Numbered from the stretch's first letter, positions 40,369-49,668 are shown. The stretch: 64,000 nt of DNA from Candidatus Lutacidiplasma silvani (GCA_022750295.1 JAKIVZ010000003.1:81404-145403), one strand, 5' to 3'. Program-made: numbers and translations. Notes: generated by a model from the letters alone, not told the origin.

Positions 40369-42438
40369 TCAGGCGTATTCCTGCTTCGACTCGGGGCCCA
40401 TCAGGCCGAACGCCTCGAACCGGAACGACTGCTTGATCACGCTCGCCACGGGAAAGAACGGGATCCAGACCAGCATGTCCCACCGGCCCATTTTCCCGAG
40501 GAAGTAGGCGAGCGGGACGGCCCGGATCGCGAGGGCGAGGAGGAGGAGGACGGCCACGTCGAAGATCGCGTGGACGCCGAGGATCACGAGCAGCAGCCCG
40601 AGGAACACGTAGACGAGGCTCCGGACCCCCGAGCGGGCGAACGTGAGGAACCAGAGCAGCACGCCGAGCCCCGCGAACTCCGGGGTGTCGCCGACGAGCG
40701 ACGGGTAGTGCTGCCCATTCGCCATCAGGATCCCCCGGGCCCACCGGACCCGCTGACGTCGGAGGGCGTCGTAGTCCTCGGGGACGTCCTCGTACGCCCG
40801 GGCCCCGAACTCCATCCGGACCCGGTAGCCGAGCCGCTGGATCCGCAGCGAAAGCTCCGTGTCCTCGCCGTTCCACGGCACCCACCCGCCGAGCGCGACC
40901 AGGTCCTTCCGACGGAACGCCGAGAAGAGCCCGTCGATCACCTCCCCCGACCGGACGCCCATGATCGCCGGTCGCTGGAAGTAGTGGCCCCAGGCGATCT
41001 CGAGCGCCCGGAGCTTCCGGGTCCACCCGTCCCGCTGACGGGGGTGGATCGACCCCTGCACCCCGCCGACCTCGGGGTCCGCGAAGTGCGGGATGATGGC
41101 GGCGAAGCCGAGCCGGTCGGAGACGAACGTGTCGGCGTCGAGCCGGATCACGATCTCGCCGGACGCGAGGGCGAGGGCCCCGTTGAGGCCGTTCGACTTC
41201 CCGGCGTGCGGGAGGTCGACGACGAGCCCCCGGGCGTTCCGGAGCCCCCGGATCGCCGCCGCCGCGAGCTCCGAGGTCCGGTCGGTGGAGCCGTCGTTCC
41301 CGACGATGATCTCGACGGTCCCGGGGTACTTGCCGGCCGCGAGGTCGGCGTGCCGGATCGCCTCCGCGATCCACCGCTCCTCGTTGTACGCGGGCATGAG
41401 GATGGAGACCGGGGGATGGTACTCCGAGAGCGGCGGGAGGGGCCGGCGGCGGAGCTGGCGGTAGTAGAGCGGCCGATTCAGGGCGATGAACGTCTCGAGG
41501 GTCACGAGTGGCAGGAGGAGCAGGAGCGTGAACGGCAGGAGGACCCCGCTGGCCCCCAGAACGTGGTCGACCAGGAGGAGCGTCACGGCGGCGGCGGCGA
41601 TCGCGAGGAACCCCGTCCCGAAGAACTGGGCGATCGCGCCCGGGTCCCGGGCGACCTGGGCCTTCACCCGCTGCGGGGTCGGGAGGAAGAGCGTGGACAG
41701 GACGAGCCCGGCGAGGAACACTCCGCCCGTGATGGTCCGGACGAGGATGGCGAGGTTCCGGATGCTCTCGCCCGGGACGGTGAAGAACACCGCGTCGAGG
41801 ACGACCTCGAGGCCGACGTACAGGACGATCAGTCCGAGCGCCCACGCCCGACGGTGGGCCGGGAGCGACGGGGAACGGGAGACGAGGCCGCTCGCGAGCG
41901 CGAACGCGGCCATCCCCGCGAGGTACATCGGGAAGATGTAGTCGGGAACGAGCTGGGAGACCGACGTGACCGCGTAGACTCCGGGCCACGCGCTCGGCCA
42001 GAAGAGGACCGCCCCGACGGCGCTGACGAGATGGTCGTACGGCACGAAGAGGCGCGAGAACAGCGCCAGCTCGAGGGCGGAGACCGCGACGAACGCGACC
42101 GCGAGGATCGCCAGGAACCGCCGAGCGCGGGGGAGCGGGGCGTTCGGGGAGGCGCCCGCCCCGTCGAGAAAGAGGGTGCGGGTCCCCTGGGCCGAGGTGA
42201 CGGACACCGGCACCACCCGATCCGGGTCGGCCCGAGCGGCGGCGGGGGACGGCGCCCGGAGCTCCGACGGGTCCCGGACGAGGCGAATCCGGACCGTGCC
42301 CGCGACCGCGTTGGAAGGTCGATGGCGCAACCACTCGGCGGCCGCAAAGAGGCCGGCGCCGAGGGCAAGGCCGAGGAGCACACCCCCCAGGGGGATCCCG
42401 CCCGAGCGCAGCGCGTGTTCCACCGGGTCGAGGAACAT
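40369..42438 (-). CDS. Membrane-bound family 2 glycosyltransferase (processive/cellulose-synthase-like)
   Basis: This 689-residue protein has an N-terminal membrane domain with about eight helices (residues ~1-335), a cytosolic GT2 domain and C-terminal helices. GT motifs are PPVSILMPAYNEERWI, VGNDGSTDRTSE (~376), IRLDADTF (~433), WNGEDTELSLRIQRLG (~522) and RRQRVRWARG (~564), the last matching the Q/RXXRW motif of processive synthases such as hyaluronan, chitin or cellulose synthases. It probably makes or extends an exopolysaccharide or glycolipid. The large surface glycosidase lies immediately upstream on the same strand (59-nt gap), so the two may be cotranscribed. Confidence 0.85.
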   Translation of the reverse strand: MFLDPVEHALRSGGIPLGGVLLGLALGAGLFAAAEWLRHRPSNAVAGTVRIRLVRDPSELRAPSPAAARADPDRVVPVSVTSAQGTRTLFLDGAGASPNAPLPRARRFLAILAVAFVAVSALELALFSRLFVPYDHLVSAVGAVLFWPSAWPGVYAVTSVSQLVPDYIFPMYLAGMAAFALASGLVSRSPSLPAHRRAWALGLIVLYVGLEVVLDAVFFTVPGESIRNLAILVRTITGGVFLAGLVLSTLFLPTPQRVKAQVARDPGAIAQFFGTGFLAIAAAAVTLLLVDHVLGASGVLLPFTLLLLLPLVTLETFIALNRPLYYRQLRRRPLPPLSEYHPPVSILMPAYNEERWIAEAIRHADLAAGKYPGTVEIIVGNDGSTDRTSELAAAAIRGLRNARGLVVDLPHAGKSNGLNGALALASGEIVIRLDADTFVSDRLGFAAIIPHFADPEVGGVQGSIHPRQRDGWTRKLRALEIAWGHYFQRPAIMGVRSGEVIDGLFSAFRRKDLVALGGWVPWNGEDTELSLRIQRLGYRVRMEFGARAYEDVPEDYDALRRQRVRWARGILMANGQHYPSLVGDTPEFAGLGVLLWFLTFARSGVRSLVYVFLGLLLVILGVHAIFDVAVLLLLALAIRAVPLAYFLGKMGRWDMLVWIPFFPVASVIKQSFRFEAFGLMGPESKQEYA

Positions 42439-42497
42439 GGCGGTGTCTCACCGACCCGTCGGAGCGGCTCCGCGTCGGCCGTGCCAGGTCCCGGCCG

Positions 42498-45400
42498 TCA
42501 GCGGCGCCCACCGTCCCGGCGTCGAAGCCCGCGGACGGCCACGAACCCTGCGAAGACCGAGAGCCCGATCCAGATCGACGTCCAGAGGGCGCCCGAGCTG
42601 AGGGCCGCCACCAGGGCCGCCGACGGCCGGTTCGAGGTCGGGTGGAATTGGATCTCCGTCGGGGGGTCGGGGCCCGCGACGGTCCGGGTCCCGTGCGAGG
42701 GAACGGCGAAGTACCCGGCCGGCGGGTCGACGTCGAACGTGTACGTCCCGTTCGCCGCCAGGAACGACGAGCCGTTCGAGGCGCCGGCGTGGGTCAGGTT
42801 CCCGAACCGCATCGACCAGTCGGTCGAGGCCGGCGCCCCGGAGACGTCGAACCAGGCCCGGAACTCCAGGAGGGAGAACGTGACGGGGAGAACCGCCGAG
42901 AACCCATGGACGACGACGACCCCCGTGCGGGGGGTGGCGGAGTAGTTCGACGGGAGCTCGATCGCGTAGGCGTACGACCCGTTGGGGAGCGACGTCGAGA
43001 GCCACGCCGTGGTCGCCGGGTCCGACTGCCCGTCGACCCTCACCGTCCAATTCAATCCGGTCCGGGTCCCCGCGGCCTGCCACGTCACGGGATAGGTGGT
43101 CGGAACGAACGGAACGTCGACGGTGAGTCCGCCGCCGAGGACGTCGAACGTCTTCTCGGCGACGTCGGCGTGGTAGCCGGCCACGTAGCCGACGTGGTAG
43201 GCGTACGACCCGTTGGCGAGCCGGAACACCGCCCCGTCCGCCCCGGCGGTCTCCGTCGAGTTTCGGACGGTGATCGCGACCGGTGTCGCCGCCGGGAGTC
43301 CGGAGACCCGGAACGTGACGGGGACCACCGGGGGCGGAGGCGTGATGAGGACGAACCGGACCTCGACGAGGCTCCAGGAACTATCGACGGTGAACCCGCC
43401 GTTCGCCGGGAGGGTCCGGTACCCCGGTACCGGGGCGACGGTGAATCCGTACGAACCGAACGGTTCGTAGACGGCGAGCGTGGTATTCGTCGACGTGGTG
43501 GTGAACCCCCGGACCGTGACCGACCACGGGGTCCCTTTGGGGAGGCCGAACGCCCAGAGTTCGACCTCGTCGCCGACGACGAACCGCGCCTTCTCGGAGA
43601 CCGGTCCGGTCGGGTCGATCGTGATCGAGCGGCTCGATCCGTTCGCGCTGCCGGGGCCCCAGCCGCTCCAGCCGGCGAACGCGTACCCCACGAGCGGGGT
43701 GGCCGTGAGCGTCACGGGCTCGCCCGAGTTCCACCACCCGACGTCCGGCGTGACCGACCCGGCGTCCCCCGGCGCGGCGGAGACGTTCAACCGCCACTGG
43801 TCCACGAACGAGAGGGTGACGTTGGTGGAGGCGCCGTCCACATGGATCGGCGACGCGACGAACGGGGCGAGCTGCTCCGACGGGTGGACTTCCCGGCCGT
43901 CGATTGGCAGCGGGATCGGGACCGAGGCGACGGGGTACGCCCCCGGCGGGAGGAGCAACGAAACGTTGTTCGCCGTCGTCGAGTAGAATTCCCCCGCCAC
44001 GTTCGCGTACCACGCGGTCCCGTTTGGAACGCCGGTGTTCAGGACCCGGACGTACGATCCTCCGGAGGGATACGATTCGAAGAGGACGAGGCTCTGGGGC
44101 GGGAGGGTGTACGTTTCCGGCAGGCCCGAGGGAAGATCCTGGGGGACCGGTTGCGGCGTGTACGGTTCCACCCAGGTCGTGTCGTTCGACCGTGTCGAGT
44201 GAATCGACCCGTTCCAGCTCCACGCCTCGACCGCCGAACCTCCGAACGAGCCTGCGAACTGCGGGGTGAACGAGATCGCGTGCGTGATGTTGTCGTTCAT
44301 GACGAGCAGGTCCTCCCGGTCGTGGTCCCGCGGGTCGAGCGTGTCGATCCCGTACACGGTGCGGTCGAGCCCGGGGAGGGTCGCCGGGAACGCCTCGGTC
44401 CCGAGGTGGTCGAGGACGCCGGTGTAGAGCGCGTAGTCGGGCCGCGCGCCCCCGGTCGTGTTGAACCAGGAGTTCGTCGTGGCGAGCTCGGTCGCGAACA
44501 GGTCGAGGTTGGTCAGGTTCACGTCCATCGCCTGGGTGACCTGGGAGGCGAGGCTGAGGGCTCCCGAGAACCCGATCGCGTACGGGCCGTACGACGACCA
44601 GGAGAGCGCCGAGCCGAGCTCGCTGATGAACACGGAAACGTTGCACCCGGGGCACGCCAGCTGGACCGCGGCGCGGGCCGCGGCGACGCGGACCGGGATC
44701 CCCGCGGCCCCTTGGAGCGTCCCGTAGAACGCTTGGAGGCTCCCGTTCCCGGTTCCCAGCCACCCCGCCGGGTACTCGTGGAACGCCACGGCCTGGATCT
44801 TCGAGCCCGTGACGTTGAGGACCCCGGAGATCCACTGGTCGAACGTGTAGTACCCGCAGGTGCAACCGGAGGCCGGAAGACCGAGGATGGGCGTGGTCGT
44901 GTCGACCGCGCGGATCGCCTTCACGTACGAGACGACCTCGTGGCCGAACTGGTTGGGGTCGGGGCCGTTCGTCGTCTCGGAGGCCCAGTCCGCCCACGGG
45001 ACCTTCCAGTGTTCCCAGAGCTCGGGCTCGTTGCCGATCATCCAGTACGCGGGGGTGAAGCTGAGGTTGACTTCGGTGTAGTTGACGATCGCCTCGGCGA
45101 TTGACGGGTTGTCGATCTCCGCCGGCACCTGCACGATCGCCGTGCAATGGATCGCCTCGCACATCTGGACGAACTGGCTCTCGTTCGTGAGCGCGTGGGT
45201 CGGGGTCCCGTCGTAGGTGTTGTAGTGCGTTTGCGTGAACGGGTCGTAGTCCTCCCCCGCCATCGCCCCGGGCCAGACGAGGACCTTCGCGGGGGTCGCA
45301 TTCACCGCGTTCGTCTCCCCCCGGAACATCCGCACCTCGTTGTTCACGGTGGTTCCCCAGAACTGGCTCGAGAGGTTGGCCGACGTCGAGTTGACCGTGA

Positions 45401-45668
45401 GCGTCACCGCAATCGGGGCCGAGGCGGCCGGTACCGGGAGGGGGGAGGCGAACGGGACGAAGCGGGTCGAAACCGATCCGGCGGGTCCGGCGCTGGGAGC
45501 GGGGACCGACGCGACGGCCCCGGAGAGGGCCACGAGGAACCCGACCGCGATCGGGAGCCACCGGGGGACCCCGGGTCTTCGAGCGGCGACCGACACCGAC
45601 CGTGCCCCTCCGCTTCGACGGCGGTGTGGAGATTCCCACGAGCCCTTCCGAAGAGGGGCTCCCACCAT
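42498..45668 (-). CDS. Large cell-surface glycosidase-like protein (clan GH-A-type catalytic domain)
   Basis: The 1056-residue protein has a signal helix at ~38-55, a TIM-barrel-like catalytic region and a long stalk. YWMIGNEPELWEHW near 205-218 matches the acid/base Asn-Glu-Pro of clan GH-A enzymes, and VFISELGSALSW near 343-354 fits the nucleophile Glu. The stalk contains a bacterial-repeat-type module (GYAFAGWSGWGPGS) and several Ig-like repeats with GSYAYHVGYVAGYHA-type units. A C-terminal membrane helix (ALWTSIWIGLSVFAGFVAV) and RRRDGGRR anchor it. Sequons are abundant. A TATA-like TGAAAAGCC lies 26 nt upstream of ATG 45668. The substrate is unknown. Confidence 0.72.
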   Translation of the reverse strand: MVGAPLRKGSWESPHRRRSGGARSVSVAARRPGVPRWLPIAVGFLVALSGAVASVPAPSAGPAGSVSTRFVPFASPLPVPAASAPIAVTLTVNSTSANLSSQFWGTTVNNEVRMFRGETNAVNATPAKVLVWPGAMAGEDYDPFTQTHYNTYDGTPTHALTNESQFVQMCEAIHCTAIVQVPAEIDNPSIAEAIVNYTEVNLSFTPAYWMIGNEPELWEHWKVPWADWASETTNGPDPNQFGHEVVSYVKAIRAVDTTTPILGLPASGCTCGYYTFDQWISGVLNVTGSKIQAVAFHEYPAGWLGTGNGSLQAFYGTLQGAAGIPVRVAAARAAVQLACPGCNVSVFISELGSALSWSSYGPYAIGFSGALSLASQVTQAMDVNLTNLDLFATELATTNSWFNTTGGARPDYALYTGVLDHLGTEAFPATLPGLDRTVYGIDTLDPRDHDREDLLVMNDNITHAISFTPQFAGSFGGSAVEAWSWNGSIHSTRSNDTTWVEPYTPQPVPQDLPSGLPETYTLPPQSLVLFESYPSGGSYVRVLNTGVPNGTAWYANVAGEFYSTTANNVSLLLPPGAYPVASVPIPLPIDGREVHPSEQLAPFVASPIHVDGASTNVTLSFVDQWRLNVSAAPGDAGSVTPDVGWWNSGEPVTLTATPLVGYAFAGWSGWGPGSANGSSRSITIDPTGPVSEKARFVVGDEVELWAFGLPKGTPWSVTVRGFTTTSTNTTLAVYEPFGSYGFTVAPVPGYRTLPANGGFTVDSSWSLVEVRFVLITPPPPVVPVTFRVSGLPAATPVAITVRNSTETAGADGAVFRLANGSYAYHVGYVAGYHADVAEKTFDVLGGGLTVDVPFVPTTYPVTWQAAGTRTGLNWTVRVDGQSDPATTAWLSTSLPNGSYAYAIELPSNYSATPRTGVVVVHGFSAVLPVTFSLLEFRAWFDVSGAPASTDWSMRFGNLTHAGASNGSSFLAANGTYTFDVDPPAGYFAVPSHGTRTVAGPDPPTEIQFHPTSNRPSAALVAALSSGALWTSIWIGLSVFAGFVAVRGLRRRDGGRR

Positions 45669-45877
45669 CGTCCGGACCGACGATGCCTCGGCTTTTCAGC
45701 CTTGGCCACGAAGGAGGCGCGAATCGACGGAAGTTCTGCGACAGAAATCGCCCGGCCCGGCGCCTCGGTCGGCGGCCGGCTCCGGGCTTCGTCCGGACGA
45801 CGTCGACGAGTCGCTCCCTCGCGGTCACGATGCCGAGCGCGCCCGATCGGGCCCTCGAGCACGGGCGCGCGGGAGTC

Positions 45878-45886
45878 GCTTTAACC
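45878..45886 (+). promoter_or_regulatory. TATA-like box of the pirin-like gene
   Basis: GCTTTAACC lies about 29 nt upstream of ATG 45911 and is the only AT-rich stretch in this leader. Confidence 0.45.
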
Positions 45887-45910
45887 CTCGGAACGCGCTG
45901 CCGTCGCACC

Positions 45911-46609
45911 ATGGCGTCGCCCGCGCGTCCGCGGTCCGTGCGAATCGCCCCTGGAGAGTTGGACACCGCGATTGTGACCACTCGACGACTGCTCCCCATT
46001 CCCGCGCAGTCGACCTGGAATCCATTTCACCGGGTCGCCGAGAGCCTCGCGAACCGGGCCCGGCAGCTCCCCACGCATGCCCACGAACGAGAGGAGGTCC
46101 TGACCTACGTCACCGAGGGATTCGCGTCGTACCAGTTCGAGAACGGCCCCGCCGCGTCCCTTCGGCGCGGCAGCGGTCGGCTTCTGACGACCCCCGGCCG
46201 GGCGACGCATCGGATCAGCCCGTCGGAAGGCGGGGCAATCCGGTGGTTCAATCTCGTGGTCGGACTGCCGATCGACTCCACCGGCGGCCCGCGACTCCAG
46301 TCGATGGACTCCGAGGCGCCCACCATCGAAGAGGACACCGTGCTCGTTCGCTCGATCGTAGGTCCCCGGGCCGCGATGGCATCCTCGGCCGGGATGGAGT
46401 GCGAGGCGCTCGAGTTCCGGACGGCGGGGACGACGTTCCGGAGGGTCGGGCCGGGTCGCCGGGCGGTGTTCTACGCGATGTCGGGTCGAGGCTCGGTGGA
46501 CCAGAAGGCCATCGAAGTCGGAGAGGTCGCGTTCGTCGAAGGGATGCCGGGCGTCGCCGTCCAGGGAGACGGCGGGTTTGCGGGGATCTGGGCCACCGCT
46601 CCCGGATAG
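45911..46609 (+). CDS. Pirin-like bicupin protein
   Basis: The 232-residue protein aligns with the pirin N-terminal cupin: NPFHRVAESL, then LPTHAHEREEVLTYVTEGFASYQFENG (outline), then GRATHRISPSEGG and RWFNLVVGLP. His residues in THAH and the later THR would coordinate Fe, as in pirins (some quercetinases). The C-terminal half is a second cupin-like barrel (GRGSVDQKAIEVGEVAFVEG). ATG 45911 is favoured by the TATA-like box. About 280 bp without a convincing gene follow to the nucleotidyltransferase at 46888. Confidence 0.75.
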   Translation: MASPARPRSVRIAPGELDTAIVTTRRLLPIPAQSTWNPFHRVAESLANRARQLPTHAHEREEVLTYVTEGFASYQFENGPAASLRRGSGRLLTTPGRATHRISPSEGGAIRWFNLVVGLPIDSTGGPRLQSMDSEAPTIEEDTVLVRSIVGPRAAMASSAGMECEALEFRTAGTTFRRVGPGRRAVFYAMSGRGSVDQKAIEVGEVAFVEGMPGVAVQGDGGFAGIWATAPG

Positions 46610-46887
46610 GCCCCGGCCGGGGGTCCGGGGATTGGGCGGGGAACCTCGCCGAAACGGTCGAATCCCTTCCTCCCTCGAACGGCCGGCCACCGTGCGATCT
46701 GGGACCCAGCCCCGGTCTCCCCACGAGGCGAGGGTCCGAATCCATCCGTCCCGATGTATCGCCGGCGTTCGCGAGCTCCCGCGTGTTCGATGCCGCCTCG
46801 GGGCCGACCGCGGAAGTCCGCCGCGCTCCCCGGTCCGACGACACCCGTTCTCTACTGCCAATCGAATCCACGTTTGGTTCATCGAAC

Positions 46888-47475
46888 ATGCGATTCCGTC
46901 GTCCGCTCACCGAGTTGCTGGGGAGCCCGATTCGGGTCGACCTGTGGCGGGTGCTGTCACGGGCTCACGGGCCGCCCCTCAGCGGTCGCGAAATCGCCCG
47001 TCGCATCTCCGCCTCACCATCCCAAGTCAACGACCATCTCCGCGCCCTCGAGGCGCAGGGAGTCGTTGGTTCGCAAACTCTCGGCCGCGTCCCTGCATGG
47101 AGTCTCTCGATGGGGCACGCCCTTGCGGATCCGTTGCGGCAGATGTTTGCGATGGAGCCGGCGATCTTCGACCAGCTGCGCGCGAAGCTCGAGGAAACCC
47201 TTCGCCCGCTCCCCATCGAGCGGGCGATCCTTTTCGGCTCGATTGCCCGTGGGGGCGAGGGCCCCGAGAGCGACCTCGACCTCTTCGTCGAGACTCGGGG
47301 AACGGCGGAGAAGGAGGAGGTGGCCGAAGCCTTGGGTCGAGCGAGTCAGGAATTTGCCCTGCGGTTCGGCAATCCGCTGTCCAATCTAATCCTGACCCGC
47401 ACCGAGGTCCGACGTGGGTCCAACCCGCGGCTTCTGGAATCGATCGAGAACGAAGGCTTTCCGCTGGAAACTTGA
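46888..47475 (+). CDS. Winged-helix/MNT nucleotidyltransferase fusion (antitoxin-like, MntA type)
   Basis: The 195-residue protein joins an N-terminal winged helix (residues ~5-75: GREIARRISASPSQVNDHLRALEAQGVV, outlined) to a minimal nucleotidyltransferase. The MNT signature GSIARGGEGPESDLDLFVE near residue 113 fits GSX10DXD exactly. In HEPN/MNT modules the MNT protein modifies or neutralises the partner HEPN toxin by adenylylation. The partner starts four nt downstream. Codon use is less GC-biased than in surrounding housekeeping genes. The winged helix could give autoregulation. Confidence 0.8.
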   Translation: MRFRRPLTELLGSPIRVDLWRVLSRAHGPPLSGREIARRISASPSQVNDHLRALEAQGVVGSQTLGRVPAWSLSMGHALADPLRQMFAMEPAIFDQLRAKLEETLRPLPIERAILFGSIARGGEGPESDLDLFVETRGTAEKEEVAEALGRASQEFALRFGNPLSNLILTRTEVRRGSNPRLLESIENEGFPLET

Positions 47476-47479
47476 CACG

Positions 47480-48760
47480 ATGGCTCCCCTCCGGACCGTG
47501 GATGCACCGCGCGGGCGCTCCCGAATGTATCTTCGCCAAGCGGAGCAACTCCTGAAGGCTGGCGACTGGGGGATCGAACACGACAATGCCAGCGCGGCGG
47601 CGGTCACGGCGGTACAGGCATCGATCTCCGCCGTCGACGCATTCCTCGTGCACCACCTTGGGAAGCGGTCCAGCGGTACCGAGCCTCGGGAGTCGTTGAA
47701 CCTCGTGGCGAGCTCGACCTCGCCAGCGAAGCGAGAGATCGGGCAGCATCTCCAGCGGGTCCTGGTCCGGAAGAACGAGGTCGAGGATCTGGACCGAGAG
47801 GCGACGCTCGGCGACGCAAAGGAGCTCGTGAAGCACGCGCACCGGCTCCTGGATATCGTTCGGAACCAATTGGACGAGGGAGACCGGTCCGTCGGTTCGG
47901 GTCTCGGACCGAGCGATGGGGTCTGGCCCGAGCGGGCCGACGGGGTCACGGCACCAATCGTTGGCGCCGCATCGATTTCGTGGGATTCCGGCCCCGAGTT
48001 CGCTCGGATCCCGCTCCGTCGCCATCGACACGATAATGGGTGGGCCGGACGTTCCCGAACCGAAATGTCCGACGAAGAGGGGATGAAGATCGTCGTCAAC
48101 CCCCACGGCCCGTACCGTGTGGTCGGGGGAGTCCCGCTGGCCGTCCAGACCATCACGCCGAACACGCGGGGAGAGTCGTGGGATTGGGTCGAGGGCCGCT
48201 CGTTTCCCCTCCAGAAGGAGTACTTCCTCTGCCGCTGCGGCCGGTCGGAGAATAAGCCGTTCTGCGACAACAGCCACCTGAGGGTCGGGTTCGTGGGGAA
48301 GGAGACCGCGTCCCGGCGACCCATCGAGCGGCAGTCCGAACATTTGGACGGCCCGACCCACGTGCTCAGCGACGACGAGCAGTTGTGCGCGTTCGCGCGG
48401 TTCTGCGATCCGGGGGGAAAGATCTGGTCGCTCATCGGACAGACCGACGACCCGAAGGTGCGCGACCTCGTCATCCGCGAGGCGGCGCACTGCCCGGCGG
48501 GTCGGCTCGTCCTTCGGGAGAAGGCGACCGGGGAGGTCGTCGAACCCAAGCTGCCGCCGTCGATCGGACTCGTCGAAGATCCGGCCCTGAGGTGCAGTGG
48601 ACCGCTGTGGGTGCGCGGGGGCATCCGGGTCGAGTCGGCGGACGGACTCCCGTACGAGGTTCGGAACCGGATGACGCTCTGCCGTTGCGGAGCCTCGACG
48701 AACCTGCCATTCTGCAACGGAAGCCACGCTTCCATCAAGTTCCGGGATGGCCTGGAATGA
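47480..48760 (+). CDS. HEPN-like domain in frame with a CDGSH iron-sulfur protein
   Basis: One 426-codon open frame carries two unrelated parts. Residues ~10-135 resemble a HEPN domain (MYLRQAEQLLKAGDWGIEH, AVQASISAVDAFLVHHLG, VLVRKNEVEDLDRE); the canonical RX4-6H is missing. After a ~60-residue linker, residues ~196-426 form a CDGSH protein: NPHGPYRVVGGVPL, CRCGRSENKPFCDNSH and CRCGASTNLPFCNGSH, two [2Fe-2S] motifs, with a ferredoxin-like middle. The HEPN part starts four nt after the MNT gene, as a toxin/antitoxin pair would. ATG 48065 (MSDEEG), with a TATA-like CGATAATGGG upstream, may start the CDGSH protein separately, so a true fusion is uncertain. Confidence 0.72.
   Translation: MAPLRTVDAPRGRSRMYLRQAEQLLKAGDWGIEHDNASAAAVTAVQASISAVDAFLVHHLGKRSSGTEPRESLNLVASSTSPAKREIGQHLQRVLVRKNEVEDLDREATLGDAKELVKHAHRLLDIVRNQLDEGDRSVGSGLGPSDGVWPERADGVTAPIVGAASISWDSGPEFARIPLRRHRHDNGWAGRSRTEMSDEEGMKIVVNPHGPYRVVGGVPLAVQTITPNTRGESWDWVEGRSFPLQKEYFLCRCGRSENKPFCDNSHLRVGFVGKETASRRPIERQSEHLDGPTHVLSDDEQLCAFARFCDPGGKIWSLIGQTDDPKVRDLVIREAAHCPAGRLVLREKATGEVVEPKLPPSIGLVEDPALRCSGPLWVRGGIRVESADGLPYEVRNRMTLCRCGASTNLPFCNGSHASIKFRDGLE
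48029..48038 (+). promoter_or_regulatory. Possible internal TATA box for the CDGSH part
   Basis: ACGATAATGG lies about 31 nt upstream of the internal ATG 48065 that begins MSDEEGMKIVVNPHG, the natural N-terminus of CDGSH proteins of this type. It supports a separate transcript for that part. Confidence 0.4.
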
Positions 48761-48816
48761 CGGACCCCTCCGCGGGTCGGTCGGTGTCACGGCGAGTTGG
48801 GACCGGTCCCTAAACC

Positions 48817-49293
48817 ATGGCCGCGACCGAGGCTCGAGCTTCGGCCGAGGGTCCCCCGGTCCGGGTCGTGGTCCGCCAGGTCGACCGGTACCGTTTCGAG
48901 GCGAGTTCCCCGGACAGCAGCCTTCGGCCCTTCCCGGTCGATGAGCCCACGCCACTCGGCACGGGGGCGGGGCCCGACCCCGCTCGGGCGCTCGCCGGCG
49001 CGGTGGGCCACTGCTTGGGTTCCACCCTCTTCAACACCCTGGAACGGTCCCACGTTCGGGCCACCCCGATCCGGACGTCCGTGACGGTCACGTTCGGTCG
49101 GAACGGGGCCGGTCGATTGCGCATCGTGGGTCTCGACGCTCGGATCGAGTGTGCTCCGCTCGACGAATCGGACCGGGGCCGGTTCGATCGGTGCGTCGCC
49201 ATCTTCGAGGACTACTGCACGGTCACCGGGTCCGTCCGCGAGGGAATCCCGGTTCGGACGGAGATCGGCCCGTCGGCCGGTCCCGGGCAGTGA
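48817..49293 (+). CDS. OsmC/Ohr-family protein
   Basis: The 158-residue protein fits the OsmC family of thiol peroxidases. PLGTGAGPDPARALAGAVGHCLGSTL carries the first conserved Cys (in GHC), and FEDYCTVTGSVREGIPV carries the second, the pair that reduces organic hydroperoxides. The N-terminal strand region precedes PVDEPTPLG. The gene lies 56 nt after the CDGSH frame. No clear TATA is seen upstream, so it may be read from the upstream operon. Its 3' end overlaps, on the opposite strand, the broken gene at 49212-49502. Confidence 0.82.
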   Translation: MAATEARASAEGPPVRVVVRQVDRYRFEASSPDSSLRPFPVDEPTPLGTGAGPDPARALAGAVGHCLGSTLFNTLERSHVRATPIRTSVTVTFGRNGAGRLRIVGLDARIECAPLDESDRGRFDRCVAIFEDYCTVTGSVREGIPVRTEIGPSAGPGQ

Positions 49294-49502
49294 ACTGAGA
49301 CCGACCGGGCGTTTCTGCGGGTAACGTGGCCCCTGTGGGTGAGGCCCTCTTGGTCTACGAACTCAACCTCATCACCTGGACGCAGGTCGGCGGCGTGTCG
49401 AGCCTCACCGGCCAGGACCTCGTCTCGAACCTACTTTGCCAGCTCGCGAAGTTCGGATTCGGGAAGTTCCCGAATCTTCTCGCGCCAGTCGTGCAAAGAC
49501 AT
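49212..49502 (-). pseudogene. Small gene interrupted by an in-frame TAG
   Basis: From ATG 49502 the minus strand reads MSLHDWREKIRELPESELRE then LAK, meets TAG at 49433-49431 (codon 24), and continues in the same frame with VRDEVLAGEARHAADLRPGD, EVEFVDQEGLTHRGHVTRRN and ARSVSV before a TAG at 49214-49212. Both halves look protein-like and the second resembles a small SH3-like barrel domain. A single C-to-T change from CAG would explain the stop. Recoding of TAG cannot be excluded, but I see no support for it here. I do not recognise the family. Confidence 0.5.
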
Positions 49503-49635
49503 CGAGACGCGAGCGCGCTCCTCCGCCTGCGATCAGCGGCAGCGGGGGTTGCCCGCGTTCCGCACTTTCCTACAGTCGAGGGGGCCAGTCAGTGCTGGGG
49601 GTCGTTCGGGAAACTGAAATGCGATGGGGCTACGC

Positions 49636-49643
49636 CTTATATC
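49636..49643 (+). promoter_or_regulatory. TATA box of the DUF2683/RelE module
   Basis: CCTTATAT lies about 29 nt upstream of ATG 49669 in a notably AT-rich leader, consistent with a short-leader or leaderless mRNA for the toxin-antitoxin pair. Confidence 0.55.
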
Positions 49644-49668
49644 TTCGAGATACTTCACGATATTAGAT

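Noticed and set aside
49431..49433. TAG as pyrrolysine codon
   Set aside because: No pylT or pylS gene and no methylamine methyltransferase is in the window, so a nonsense mutation is the simpler reading. The site is reported only as a broken gene.
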